Source of the DNA: Dipteronia dyeriana
Lineage: Eukaryota > Streptophyta > Magnoliopsida > Sapindales > Sapindaceae
Reading direction: 5' to 3'
Assembly (NCBI GenBank): GCA_032871835.1
Contig: CM065299.1
Span: 43,350,706-43,414,705, forward strand
DNA length: 64,000 bases
Below the pieces are notes generated by a model. It made no database searches and was not told where the DNA came from. It worked only from the letters and a program-made list of their open reading frames with translations. Position 1 is the stretch's first letter. Each line of letters begins with the position of its first letter. Shown here piece after piece: positions 11,043 to 24,147 of this stretch. The position numbers and the translations under genes are program-made.

Positions 11043-14000
11043 CTATAGCAAATGTGCCATATCTATCATCCCCATATTCTCTAGATGCTCATCAAAACTT
11101 TTTTGTGGAAGAGCCTTTGTAAAAGGATTCGCTAGATTTTCTGCTGACGCGATCTTGGTAATCGTCACCTCATCCCTATGCATAATTTCTCTTAGAAGGT
11201 GATACTTTCTTTCAATGTGTTTTCCTCTCTTATTACTTCTTGGTTCTCTCGAATTAGCCACTGCTCCATTATTGTCACAATAGATAGTGATCTGCTTATT
11301 CGTATCAGGTACCACTTCCAAGTCAATCAAGAATTGGCGGAGCCAGACAGCCTCTTTAGCAGCCTCGCATTCGGCTACATACTCGGCTTCCATGGTGGAA
11401 TCGGCAATACAAGATTGCTTGATACTCCTCCATATGGCTGCCCCTCCTCCAATAGTAAACACAGATCCTGATGTTGATCTTCTAGAGTCAGAATCTGACT
11501 GAAAATCAGAATCTATATACCCAACAGGAATTAAATCCCCTTCAGAGTATACAAGCATATAATCTCTCATTCTTCTAAGATACTTGAAAATATGTTTGAC
11601 TGTCGTCCAGTGATCAAGACCAGGCTTCGATTGAAACCTTCTAACTTTGCCCACAGCAAAACAAATATCTGGTCTAGTACAGAGCATTGCATACCTAAGA
11701 CTTCCAACTGTCGATGCATATGGAATCCTACTCATGAATTGCTCTTCATGCTTATTCTTAATAACTTGTTCCTTAGAAAGTTTGATTCCATGTCTGAAAG
11801 GTAACACACCTTTCTTGGAATCTTTCATGGAAAACCTAGACAAGATTTTATCTATGTATGAAGCTTGGGATAATGCAATCGTTCTATTCTTTATATCCCT
11901 TATGACTTGGATACCAAGAATATAACTTGCTTCTCATAAGTCGTTCATATCAAATTGTTTTGCTAACCATTCTTTTATTGATGTCAATACACCTACATCG
12001 TTTCCGATGAGTAGTATATCATCAACGTAAATCACTAGGAAAACCAACTTGTTGCCTTTAATGCTTTTGTATACACAAGGTTCATTAAGGTTTTGAATAA
12101 ATCCAAAAATTTTTACGGCTTGATCGAACATTATATTCTAGGATCTGGATGCTTGCTTCAATCCATATATGGATCCTTGCAACTTGCATGCCCTTTCCTA
12201 TTGGCCCTTTTTTAATGAATCCTTCTGGTTGCTTCATATAGATGCTTTCGTCAAGACTTCCAATAAGGAAAGCTGTATTGACGTCCATTTTCCAAATCTC
12301 TAGGTCTAGAGATGCCGCAATGGATAAGTGTATCCTAATGGATTAAAACATGGCCACATGAGAGAAGGTTTCTTCATAATCGATACCTTCCTTCTGTGTA
12401 TAACCTTTAGCTACCAATCTAGCTTTAAAGGTTTCCCACCTTTCCATCAATTCCTCTTTTCCTCTTGTATACCAACTTGCACCCGATGGGTTTTATCCCT
12501 CTAGGCAAGTCTACATGAGACCAGACTTTTTTTTGAACATAGATTCAATTTCGGATTGCATTGCCTTTTGCCAATGGAGACAATCAACATCTTCCATTGC
12601 TTCCTTGTACGTATAGGGATCATTGTCTTCTGGAAGATTCTCTACAGATTCTCTTAGACCAATGTATCTCTCGGGTTGTCTAACAACCCTCCCACTACGA
12701 TGAGGTATGGTAGATTGTTGATCTTGTGTTGGTACGGAACTTACAATTGGGCTTGGTTGCGAAACCTTTTGTGGAAATGTATCTCCTAAAAGCTTATTCA
12801 GGACAATTCTACTTTTAGGCACAAAATTATTCATATAGTCCTTTTCCAGAAATTTAGCATTTGTCGAAACAAATACTTTAAGATCTGAAGGACTATAAAA
12901 ATAATATCCTTTTGTTCCTTTTGGATACCCTACAAATATGCATGTTTCTGAACGGGACTCCATCTTTTCTGTCTTTCCTTTTAACACGTGCGTAGAACAT
13001 CCAAATATCCTTATAGTGTTGTAAACTAGGCTTTCGCCCGGTCCACAACTCATGCAGTGTTTTAGGAACTGACTTAGATGGTACATCGTTTAGAATGTAC
13101 ATTGCAGTTTGTAAAGCATATCCCAAAAAGAATTATGGAGCGTTAAATAACTCAACATGGACCTAACCATATCCAAAAGAGTTCTATTTCTCATTTCTGG
13201 CACTCCATTTTGTTGAGGTGTGTCCGGTGTAGAAAACTGAGAAATTATCCCATTATCAATAAGATATTGCTGAAACTCACCAGATAGATATTCTCCACCA
13301 TGATCAGACCTCAAGATTTTTATGCGTTTCTCAAGCTGATTTTAAACTTCAACTTTAAACTTTTTGAACATGTCAAAAAAATCTGACTTATGTCTCATGA
13401 GATAAACATAGCCAAATCTTGAGTGATCATCCGTGAAAGTGATGAAGTACTCATATCCACCTCTAGCTTGAATGCTCATAGGTCCACACACAATAGTGTG
13501 TATCAAACCTAAACATTCAATGGCTCTTGTGCCTTTGGTCGTAAACGACCTTTTGGTCATTTTACCTTCCAAACAAGATTCACAAGTTGGTAGATCATCA
13601 ACCTCTAAGTCATTTAGAGGTCCGTCACATACCAATCTTTTAATCCTATTAAGGTTAATATGACCTAGGTACAAATGCCATAGGTATGTTTCATCTTTTG
13701 ATAGTTTTACTCTTTTATGATTAGGTTCCGTTGATTCCATGTCTAACAAGTGAGAGATATTTCCATGCAAATAGAATAAACCGTTTTCTAATGTACATTT
13801 ACAAACAAGTTTGTTATTCTTACTAATAATAAAACTTTTATTTAAAGTAACCGAATATCCATATTTATTTAGACAAGAGACCGAAATTAAATTCTTCCTG
13901 AATTATGGTACATAATAAACGTTTATTAAAACTAAATGCCTATAAGAATCAAAATTGATTCTAATATCTCCTACTACACTAGTAGACACCAACGCTCCAT

Positions 14001-14316
14001 TGCCTAAATGCAAGTAGAATTCATTCTTATTCAGTCTATTCCTTTGACCCTTTTCACCACAAAAGAAACATTTTCCTTTGATCTTGGTTACTTTCTTGGT
14101 CTCTTTCTAAGAAGGCTCAAGTTTCTTTTTCTTCTGTTGTCTCTTGACCTTCTTACAGGTCTTTAACAGTAGCAACTTACCAAGCATATGAATTTCTTGA
14201 CCCTAGCCTTTCACAAGGATTTTTTTCGCGCTTTGAACATCTTGCATCAGGCCTTGCAAGATGTATTCCTTATTATTCAAGGTGTTGTCCAACTTGAATT
14301 GATCAATAGAAGCTGA
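11043..14316 (-). pseudogene. Copia gag-pol of copy C, N-terminus lost, frames broken
   Basis: Read on the minus strand: C-terminal gag (about 14316-14210), half zinc knuckle with the protease site deleted (junction 14047/14048), the GAG-pre-integrase segment and integrase core (13770-12900), then RT (about 12600-11930) and RNase H (11843-11043). RT keeps its YVDD box (12029-12018). RNase H keeps the GYIDSDF, TMEAEYVAECEA and YCDNNGAV motifs. Several stops and frameshifts, including breaks near 13330, 12890, 12290 and 11930, prevent a full polyprotein. The start and most of gag are deleted at the junction with copy A. Confidence 0.9.
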
Positions 14317-15706
14317 TAGGGGTCCATCTAGAATTGTAATAAGGCATGTGAACTGGTTTCTTTTTGTAAGAATAGGTCTAGTTCACATGTGGACTTTTTA
14401 TTAAATTCCAATGGATTTAATAAAATGAGAAAAATAATATATGGCCTTTATACTAGGTATGGGCGGTAAAGGCTATGGTGAATAGCTTTAATATATTATT
14501 TTTATTTTATTATTATTTAATTAAATAGAAATTAATTAATTTGTTGATTAATTAATTATTTAATTAAAAGTCAAAATCTATTCCTATTAGGAGATGGTCT
14601 CCTAAAACTATACTATTGTTGGTAGTATAATTAATGTTAAAGACTATATTTGATAAGTAGATAAATAAAAAAGAGTTATTTATCTAATCCAATTAGGAAG
14701 TCTTTAATATGGTTACAAACACACTATTTAGTAGGATTAGGAGTCTTGGTGTAGGAAAGAATTCTTTTTGGAAAAGGATTCTTTGTCACCAAGTAAAACT
14801 ACTTAGCGGTAGAATTCTTATTTGAAAAGGATTCATAACCACCGAGTTAATCTACCTAAGGATAGGATTCTTGTTCATCAAGTAATCTTTCTTAGGTAAG
14901 ATTAAACTCTCCTAAACTACATCAAAGAAGGGAATTTCGTTCATCACATGTATAATATAGGATAGATTTCCTTTTAGATAAGGATTCTAACTACCAAATA
15001 AATCCACCTAAGGAAAGGATTCTTGTCAACCAAGTGAATCCTTCTTAGGAAAGGATTTATGATCCTATATAAATGAGCATGATGAATTGGGCCAGCCCTA
15101 AGGCAATTAGAGGTAATTTCGGCCAAGCTTTATATGAGAAAGAAAAAGTTTCGGCCATCATAGGAATTTTGAGGGAGAAAAATCTGATTTTACTCTAGAC
15201 AAAATTCGATCATCTCTAATCAATAGTGTGTGAATTCGGCCAAGTAGAGAAAAAAGGGGAACGTTTTTGTATTCGATAGTATACTAATATCCTTTACATC
15301 AAAAGGGTTTTGTGTACAATATCGAATCAAGGTTCACCCGAGTTACAATCAAATTGATTGATAATTCACAAGTGACCAGACGTTCTTGGATTTTTTCTCT
15401 TGGAGGATATTTGTAACTAACAAAGAAAAGATATTTGCTTTGTCTCCATCCTCATGAATACAATTTAAAGAAAGGGAGTCCACACTCTTAGGTGATTCAC
15501 GTTTGTGATTGGATTGGAAGATCTTGTGGAATTAATTCGGCGCTTGTTCAATCGTCACGCGAAAAGGTACGATACTTTTATATACATCAATTAATCTAGG
15601 GTTAAGGTTCTCGTTGCATAAAAGGGAATTTTTTTATTTATATGCAAACTCTAAATCTCGTTTTTAACACGCTTCCACTGCGTTTCTAAACCGTTTTTTC
15701 CCAACA
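14317..15706 (+). repeat. 5' LTR of copy A, left part deleted
   Basis: Aligns with 22040-23423 of the 3' LTR, with scattered substitutions and a short indel near 14490 in the A/T-rich part. It begins inside the LTR at AGGGGTCCATCTAG and ends CCCAACA (15706). The family end is CCCTACA. Confidence 0.9.
15065..15074 (+). promoter_or_regulatory. TATA-like box in copy A LTR
   Basis: CTATATAAAT lies about 640 bp before the LTR end. The same motif is at 22783-22792 in the 3' LTR. The position is plausible for the RNA polymerase II start of the element; no transcript evidence is available. Confidence 0.45.
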
Positions 15707-15708
15707 AT

Positions 15709-15720
15709 TGGTATCAGAGC
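15709..15720 (+). other. Primer binding site (tRNA-iMet) of copy A
   Basis: TGGTATCAGAGC, two bases after the LTR end, complementary to initiator methionine tRNA. Confidence 0.93.
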
Positions 15721-17072
15721 CTGGTTGTACCCTTGATTAATTGATGTATGTGTTCGTGAATCTTTTTCTTTTATTGTATATATGCGTCTTTTAGAAAGAG
15801 ATGGCACTCTAGGTATTCGCATATATATTTACATTGGAATATATGGATATATATATATATGTTTTATATGTGGATTGTTATTGCTCAATTTTGGTCTTAG
15901 AATTTCAATGTAATTTTGTTTTGGGATTGTAACAAGAAGGGTGGTCTATTATCGCCATAATTTCCTTCTTGGTAGTTGCTAAGTTTTTTTTTTTATTTTG
16001 TTGTTGTAATAAAAAAAAACTGCAGTATTTTATTATGTAAATTCTTTTGTAATACATTCAAGTTTCGAAGACTCGAAGGTTTGAAGAATTAGGAGTAACC
16101 AGAACAAGTTTAGGACTGTGTGAGCCGTAACAACGAACGTGCATGCGAAGAGTACGCAGCCACGTTTGTTGTGGCATGGGCTGCGCACGGCAGCCCTTGT
16201 TGTAGCCATGGACTGCGCATGGCAGCCCTTCATGGGCTTGTGACATGTGCACGCCCATGGGTAATGGCAAGGGGTACGCACGCCCATGGGAGGTAGCCGA
16301 GGGAGTCCGAAAGACGAAGGTCAAGTGAAGACTTGTTCGCCAAGAAAGAGTTCTTGTATTCCAAGATAAATGTAATTTACTTGTTTTTCTAGGATGGACC
16401 AAAAATGTAGCTATTTATATTTTTTGTAAATATTGCAATGTTTTTCATTGTTTAATAACATGTCATATAGAATAGGAGTGCCACTCATATATCTCTTTTG
16501 GTATGAACATGCATTGAATTGTTTAAGTATCTAAATTGGCATCTAGATAACTTGGTAAATCATTCTTTGGAATTCGATCACACGCCTTAAACAATTGAGT
16601 GGGATAAGGTGTTTTGGAACACCTACGGCCTCCAAGTTTAGTTGAGCTTTATGTTTCGTGAATAACCTCCCAAGAGGTATTCATGAATGGAATTTAGCAA
16701 GATACTTCCTTATAAGGATAGACTAGACAATTAGCCCAAACGATATCTACTCCCAAAGGAGGGATATTCGTGAGGGATTCTATTGAATGTCGATGACTTG
16801 GTAACACACTCAATGTGAATTTATTAATATCCTCCAAAGAGTTCTTGTTAATAAAATCACAAGGCTAAAAATTGAAAATGTTGGTTGTTATGTTAACAAT
16901 TAGGTGGGACCTAGTCTAACTAGTAAATATTGCGAACTCCTAAAGGTGGCGTAACATTTATGGGTGTTGGATCACCGTTGAATTTTTATGATTGAATTAT
17001 TTAATTTAATTCAAGATAAATGTGCTTAATCATGATTTACTCATATATAATTTTTGTTATTGTTCAGAAATC
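15721..17072 (+). other. Leader of copy A with GC-rich island
   Basis: A 1.35-kb untranslated region between primer site and gag ATG. A GC-rich island with CCCATGGG-like palindromes lies at about 16130-16320. The minus strand has a 114-codon open frame (16058-16402) across it, aligned with similar frames in the other copies. No + strand gene is recognised before 17073. Confidence 0.8.
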
Positions 17073-20000
17073 ATGACCTCATCCCTAATCAACATCCTTA
17101 AAGACAATACTTTAACTGGTGATAATTATGTCACATGGAAAAGGAAAATTGGGCTACTATTGCAATCCGAAAAGCATAAGTTCGTTCTGTGCACTCCTAA
17201 ACCACTTACTCCAACTAATGAATCTACTCAGGAGCAAAGAGATGAGTATCAGCAGTGGGAGTCTTCTGATGAGATGGATAAATGTTACATTAATGCCACC
17301 ATCTCCGACGTGTTTCAACAACAACATGAAGGAATGGAGACTGCTGCCGATATAATGATGTCTCTAGAGGAGATGTTTGCTATGAGGTCTAGGACGACTA
17401 AGAGAGAGGCAGTGACTGCTTTTATGAATCTTAGGGTGAAACCCGGACAGGCTGTGAAAGATCACATGATGAAAGTCATATCACTTCTCAACATTGCTGA
17501 ACTGAATGGTGCTGGGATAGATGGTGAGACCAAAATTGACATGATAGTCAACTCACTGTCAGATTCCTTTGATCAATTCAAGTTGGACTACACCTTGAAT
17601 AATAAGGAATACACCTTGCAAGGCCTGATGCAAGATGTTCAAAGCGCAGAAAAGATCCTTGTGAAAGGCAAGGGTCAAGAGATTCATACCGTAGGTTAAG
17701 TTGCTACTGTTAAGACCCGTAAGAAGTTCAAGAAACAACAGAAGAAAAAGCAACTAGGACCTACAAAGAAGGAGACAAACAAAGTAACCAAGATCAAAGG
17801 AAAGTGTTTCTTTTGTGGTGAAAAGGGACATTGGAAAAGAAATTGCCCAAAGTCTCAAGGAAAGGAAGAAGGTAATATTAATTATCTTGAAACATGTTTT
17901 TTGCTGGATTCTATGGATTCTTGGATCATAGATTCCGGAGCCACTAATCATGTTTGTTTTTCATTACAGGGGTTCAAGGAAAGGAGAAGGCTTAAAGAGA
18001 ACGAATTCAAATTGCGTTTAGGCAATGGAGCGTTGGTGTCTACTAGTGCAGTGGGAGATATTAGAATTAGTTTAGATTTAGAAGACATTTAGATATTAGA
18101 ATTAGTTCAAGAGGAATTTAATTTTGGTTTCTTGTTTAAATAAATTTGGTTATTCGGTTACTTTTAATAAAACCTTTATTATTAGTAAGAATGACAAAAT
18201 CATTTGCAAAGGTACATTAGAAAAAGGTTTATTCTATTTGCATGGAAATATCTCTCACTTGTTAGACACGAAATCAACGGAACCCAATAATAAAAGAGTA
18301 AAATTATCAAAAGATGAAACCCACCTATGGCATTTGCGCCTAGGTCATATTAACCTTAATAGGATTAAAAGATTGGTATGTGAGGGACCTCTAAGTGACT
18401 TGAAGGTGATGATCTACCAACTTGTGAATCTTGTTTGGAAGGTAAAATGACCAAAAGGTCATTTACGACCAAAGGCACAAGAGCATTGAATGTTTAGGAT
18501 TGATACACACTGATGTGTGTGGACCTATGAGCATTCAAGCTAGAGGTAGATATGAGTACTTCATCACTTTCAGGGATGATCACTCAAGATTTGGCTCTGT
18601 GTATCTCATGAGACATAAGTCGGATGCTTTTGATATGTTTAAAGCATTTAAAGCTGAAGTGGAAAATCAGCTTGAGAAACGTATAAAAATCTTGAGGTCT
18701 GATCGTGGTGGAGAATATCTATCTGGTGAGTTTCAGTAATATCTTATTGATAATGGAATAATTTCTCAGTTTTCTGTACCAGGCACACCTCAACAAAATG
18801 GGGTGGCAGAAAGGAGAAATAGAACTCTTTTGGATATGGTTAGGTCTATGTTGAGTTATTCAACGCTCCCTAGTTCTTTTTGGGGATATGCTTTACAAAC
18901 TACCATGTATATTCTAAACGATTTACCATCTAAGTCGGTTCCTAAAACACCGCATGAGTTGTGGACAGGGCGAAAGCCTAGTTTGCAACACTTAAGGATA
19001 TTTGGATGTCCTGCGCACGTGTTAAAAGGAAAGACAGAGAAGATGGAGTCCCGTTCAGAAACATACATATTTGTAGGGTATCCAAAAGGAATAAAAGGAT
19101 ATTATTTTTATAGTCCTTCAGATCTTAAAGTATTTGTTTCGAAAAATGCTAAATTTCTAGAAGAGTACTATATGAATAATTTTGTGCCTAAAAATAGAAT
19201 TGTCCTAAATCAGTACCAACACAAGAGGTTTCGCAACCAAGCCCAATTGTAAATTCAGTACCAACACAAGATCAACAATCCACCATACCTCGTCGTAGTG
19301 GGAGGGTTGTTAGACAACCTGAAAGATACATCGGTCTAGAAGAATCTGTAGAGAATCTTCCGGACGATGATGATCCCTATACGTACAAGGAAGCAATGGA
19401 AGATGTTGATTGTCGCCATTGGCAAAAGGCAATGCAATCCGAAATTGAATCTATGTTCAAAATTAAAGTCTGGTTTCTTGTAGACTTTCCTAAAAGGATA
19501 AAACCCATCGGGTGCAAGTGGGTATACAAGAGAAAAAGTGGAATGGATGGAAATATGGAAACCTATAAAGCTAGATTGGTAGCTAAAGGTTATACAAAGA
19601 AGGAAGGTATCGATTATGAAGAAACCTTCTCTTCTATGGCCATGCTTAAATCCATTAGGATACTCTTATCCATTGCGGCATCTCTAGACCTAGAGATTTG
19701 GCAAATGGACGTCAAGACAGCTTTCCTTAATGGAAGTCTTGACGAAAGCATCTATATGATGAAACCAGAAGGATTCATTGAAAAGGGCCAAGAGGAAAGG
19801 GTATGCAAGTTGCAGAGATCCATATATGGATTGAAGCAATCATCCAAATCCTAGAACATAAGGTTCGATCAAGCCGTTAAAAGTTTTGGATTTATTCAAA
19901 ACCTTGATGAACCTTGTGTATACAAAAGGATTAAAGGCGACAAGTTGGTTTTCCTGGTTCTTTACGTTGTTGATATACTACTCATTGGAAACGATATAGG

Positions 20001-20949
20001 TGTATTGACATCAGTAAAAGAATGGTTAGCAAAGCAATTTGATATGAAGAACTTAGGAGAAGCAAGTTATATTCTTGGTATTCAAGTCATAAGGGATAGA
20101 AAGAATAGAACGATTGCATTATCCCAAGCTTTATACATAGACAAAATCTTGTCTAGGTTTTCCATGCAAGATTCCAAGAAAGGTATGTTACCTTTCAGGC
20201 ATGGAATCAAACTTTCTAAGGAACAAGTTCCTAAGAATGAGCATGAAGAGCAATTCATAGGAAGGATTTCGTATGCTTCGGCAGTTGGAAGTCTCATGTA
20301 TGCAATGCTTTGCACTAGACCAGATATTTGTTTTGCTGTGGGCATAGTTAGCAGGTTTCAATCGAAGCCTGGACCTGATCACTGGACGGTAGTCAAGCAT
20401 ATTTTCAAGTATCTTAGGAGAACGAGAGATTATTTGCTTGTATACTCTGGAGCGGATTTAATTCCCGTTGGGTATACAGATTTTGATTTTCAGTCAGATT
20501 CTGATTCCAAGAGATCGACATCAGAATCTGTGTTTACCATTGGAGGAGAGGCAATCATATGGATGAGTATCAAGCAATCTTGTATTGTTGATTCCACCAT
20601 GGAAGCAGAGTATGTTGCTGCATGCGAAGCTGCTAAAGAGGCTGTCTGGCTCCGCCAATTCTTGATTGATTTGGAAGTGGTTCCTGATGCGAATAAGCAG
20701 ATCAATATCTATTGTGACAATAGTGGAGCAGTGGCTAATTCGAGAGAACCAAGAAGTCATAAGAGAGGGAAACACATTGAAAGAAAGTATCACCTTTTAA
20801 GGGAAATTGAGCATAGGGGTAACGTGACAATTACCAAGATCGGGTCAGCTGAAAATCTAGCGGATCTTTTTACAAAGGCTCTTCCTCAAAAGAGTTTTGA
20901 TGGGCATCTAGAGAACATGGGGATGAGAAATATGACACATTTGCTATAG
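17073..20949 (+). pseudogene. Copia gag-pol polyprotein, copy A, nearly complete but broken
   Basis: ATG at 17073 starts MTSSLINILKDNT, the family's gag start. Gag runs 209 codons to TAA 17697 in the same frame as the following zinc knuckle (CX2CX4HX4C, 17805-17846). Protease has WIIDSGATNHV near 17920. A TAG at 18090 and a frame change follow, then the integrase region. HLWHLRLGH lies near 18325, the catalytic Asp at 18512-18514, a second Asp in DDHSRFG, and the Glu at 18809-18811. A TAA at 18737 lies inside the integrase core. RT runs 19396-20200 with TAG at 19852, and its YVDD box is altered to YVVD (19963-19974). RNase H keeps YTDFDF, STMEAEYVAACEA and YCDNSGAV. At least four disruptions plus the RT change make it inactive. 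Confidence 0.93.
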
Positions 20950-20963
20950 AGCAAATGGGAGAT
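20950..20963 (+). other. Polypurine tract of copy A
   Basis: AGCAAATGGGAGAT lies between the pol stop (TAG 20947-20949) and the LTR start TGTTAGG. It primes plus-strand DNA synthesis in LTR elements. Confidence 0.85.
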
Positions 20964-23423
20964 TGTTAGGATTATGCTCGATAGCAAGAGTGTAATATTG
21001 TAATTAACAATCTTTTCATATGAATAAAGTGATTTCTAGTTTAACAAATCTTATAGCATTTATAGTTTAATTATTATAATTGTCAAAAGTAAATAATCAT
21101 AAGGTCAAAAGACTATGAGAAAAGAATAATTGTTCATACATCTAGATATGTTTGAGGTAGACACAATTCTTTAGTTAGTCTTGAATAATATTCACAACTT
21201 AAGATAGAAGGTTAGGTGCCTTTATCATGTCAAAGTTGTAGATTCTTTTGCTAGCATTTGAGTGGGATCAAATGTGTTATGATGAGTCTAAAATCATCAA
21301 AGCGTGGTATCTTTGGCAAAAGAATCTAGTGCATTGGGTGCATTGAATAGGATCAAAATGAACTACTTTATCTAGAACCGTCAATGGATAAAAGTTTTCA
21401 TTCGAAGACAATCAGAGAGTCTATCTCAATCTTGAGATAAATGATGGACTTATGGTTGCAAGTGTTATCATTTGAGCTATCAATGAGTACGATTTTAAAG
21501 CATAGTCTATCCTCGATAGTTTGGTGGTATTCTTTTGTTATTCGATAGAGGACTTTATTTATAGTTATCGACATCGTGGCTCCATTTATTGAATGAGAGT
21601 ATAATACAATCATATGGATGTTTTGAGGTATTAGATATTAAATCTTAACATTAAGTTTTCAATAGTGTCTATTGAAACATGGCTTTTGGATAAGTCAAAA
21701 TATCCAAGTTCAAAATGTGGTCATATGAGTAAATATGGTAACTTGGAGAGCTATAGGCGGTCTATGAGCTCTTGGCTATTACTGGTATTCTTCACGAAGA
21801 TACACTTTCTCCAATAAGGTTGTCTAGGGTATGAATGAGTAACATCAACTTATTCTATCTTTATTTAAGAGTTCAATTTTAGTTATTTAGTGGAATGAAC
21901 TAAAATTAAATAGATCGGACCTAAGTGAATCATTTGTTGATTGTGATTGGGTTTTGTCTATTGTAGCTTAAATTTAGATAGCCCGCCAAGACCCCCAATC
22001 CACATGAACTTGCATGGATCACTTGATATATTCTACCGGACCAATAGGGGTCCATCTAGAATTGTAATAAGGCATGTAAACTTGTTTCTTTTTGTAAGAA
22101 TAGGTATAGTTCACATGTGGACTTTTTACTAAAGTCCAATGGATTTAATAAAATGAGAAAAATAATATATGGCCTTTATACTAGGTATGGGGGGCAAAGG
22201 CTATGGTGAATAGGTTTAATTTTTTTTATTATTATTTAATTAAATGGAAATTAATTAATTTGTTGATTAATTAATTATTTAATTAAAAGTCAAAATCTTT
22301 TCCTATTAGGAGATGGTCTTCTAAAACTATACTATTGTTGGTAGTATAGTTAATGTTAAAGACTATATTTGATAAGTAGATAAATAAAAAGAGTTATTTA
22401 TCTAATCAAATTAAGAAGTCTTTAATATGGTTACAAACACACTATTGAGTAGGATTAGGAGTCTTGTTGTAGGAAAGAATTCTTTTTGTAAAAAGATTCT
22501 TTGTCACCAAGTAAAACTACTTAGTGGTAGAATTCTTATTTGAAAAGGATTCATAACCACCAAATTAATCTACCTAAGGATAGGATTCTTGTCCATCAAG
22601 TAATCTTTCTTAGGTAAGATTAAACTCTCCTAAACTACATCAAAGAAGGGAATTTCGTTCATCACATGTATAATATAGGATAGATTTTCTTTTAGATAAG
22701 GATTCTAACTACCAAATAAATCCACCTAAGGAAAGGATTCTTGTCAACCAAGTGAATCCTTCTTAGGAAAGGATTTATGATCCTATATAAATGAGCATGA
22801 TGAATTGGGCCAGCCCTAAGGCAATTAGAGGTAATTTCGGCCAAGCTTTATTTGAGAAAGAAAAAGTTTCGGCCATCATAGGAATTTTGAGAGAGAAAAA
22901 TATGATTTTACTCTAAACAAAATTCTATCATCTCTAATCAATAGTGTGTGAATTCGGCCAAGTAGAGAAAAAAAGGGAACGTTTTTGTATTCGATAGTAT
23001 ACTGATATCCTTTACATCAAAAGGGTTTTGTGTACAACATCGAATCAAGGTTCACCCGAGTTACAATCAAATTGATTGATTATTCACAAGTGACCGGACG
23101 TTCTTGGATTTTTTCTCTTGGAGGACATTTGTAACTAACAAAGAAAAGATATTTGCTTTGTCTCCATCCTCAAGAATTTAATTTAAAGAAAGGGAGCCCA
23201 CACATCTAGGTGATTCACGTTCATGATTGGATTGGAAGATCTTGCTGAATTAATTCGGTGCTTGTTCAATCGTCACGCGAAAAGGTACGATACTTTATAT
23301 ACATCAATTAATCTAATGTTAAGGTTCTCGTTGCATAAAAGGGAAATTTTTTATTTATACGCAAACCCAAAATCTCATTTTTAACACGCTTCCGCTGCGT
23401 TTCTATACCGTTTTTTCCCTACA
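20964..23423 (+). repeat. 3' LTR of copy A, full length
   Basis: A 2460-bp LTR running from TGTTAGGATTATGC to TTTTTTCCCTACA. It is the best full-length reference for the family in this window. An antisense 71-codon open frame (21398-21613) recurs in other LTRs of the family. The central module used in the rearrangements of other copies is about 21503-22304 here. Confidence 0.93.
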
Positions 23424-24133
23424 AAACATTGCAATATTTACAAAAATATAAATAACTACAATTTTGGTCCATTCTAGAAAAACAAGTAAATTTCATATAT
23501 CTTGGAATACAAGAACTCCTTTCTTGGTGAACAAGTCTTCATGCGACCTTCGTCATTCGGACTCCCTCAGCTACCTCCCATGGGTGTGAGCACCCTTCGC
23601 CCTTGCCCATGGGTGTGCGCATGCCACAAACCCATAAAGGGTTGCCATGCGGAGCCCATGCCACAACAAACGTGGTTGCGCGCTCTTCGCACGTACGTTC
23701 GTTGTTATGGCTCGCACGGTCCCAAACTTGTTCCGGTTGCTCCTAATTCTTCAAACCTTTGAGTCTTCGAAACTTGAATGTATTACAGAAGAATTTAAAT
23801 AATAAAATACTGCAGTTTTTTTTAATTACAATAGTGCAGTTTTTTTTTATTACAACGACAAAATATAAAAAAAACTTAGCAAATACCAAGAAGAAAATTG
23901 TGGCGATGATAGACCACCCTTCTTGTTACAATCCCAAAACAAAATACATTGAAATTCTATGACCAAAATTGAGCAATAACAAACCACATATAAAACATTT
24001 ATATATCCATACATTCCAATGTAAACATATATGCGAATACCAAGAGTGTCATCTCTTTCTAAAACATGCATATATACAATAAAAAGAAAAATATTCATGA
24101 ACACATTCATCAATTAATCAAGGGTACAACCAA
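23424..24133 (-). other. Leader fragment of copy C
   Basis: Reverse complement of the first 0.7 kb of the copia leader, directly abutting the end of copy A at 23423. It contains the GC-rich island at about 23560-23740. The rest of the leader was lost with the start of C's gag. Confidence 0.88.
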
Positions 24134-24145
24134 GCTCTGACACAA
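24134..24145 (-). other. Primer binding site of copy C, mutated
   Basis: On the minus strand it reads TTGTGTCAGAGC, differing from the family TGGTATCAGAGC at its 5' end. Confidence 0.75.
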
Positions 24146-24147
24146 AT

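Larger units (their letters stand above)
14317..23423 (+). mobile_element. Copia copy A, inserted in copy C
   Basis: The most complete internal region of the family here: truncated 5' LTR 14317-15706, primer site 15709-15720, leader, gag-pol 17073-20949, polypurine tract, and full 3' LTR 20964-23423. RT/RNase H motifs and the iMet primer site suggest the Tork/Angela part of copia (inference). The first roughly 1.08 kb of the 5' LTR and the neighbouring part of copy C are both missing, consistent with one deletion across the left junction. No duplication can therefore be checked. It is not autonomous: RT has YVVD and several stops occur. Confidence 0.9.

Noticed and set aside
20082..20400. Antisense open frames of 70-87 codons opposite the RT/RNase H region
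   Set aside because: The same frames recur opposite the RT of every copia copy (11592-11925, 28303-28515, 55222-55534). They follow the sense codon pattern, so they are shadows of pol.
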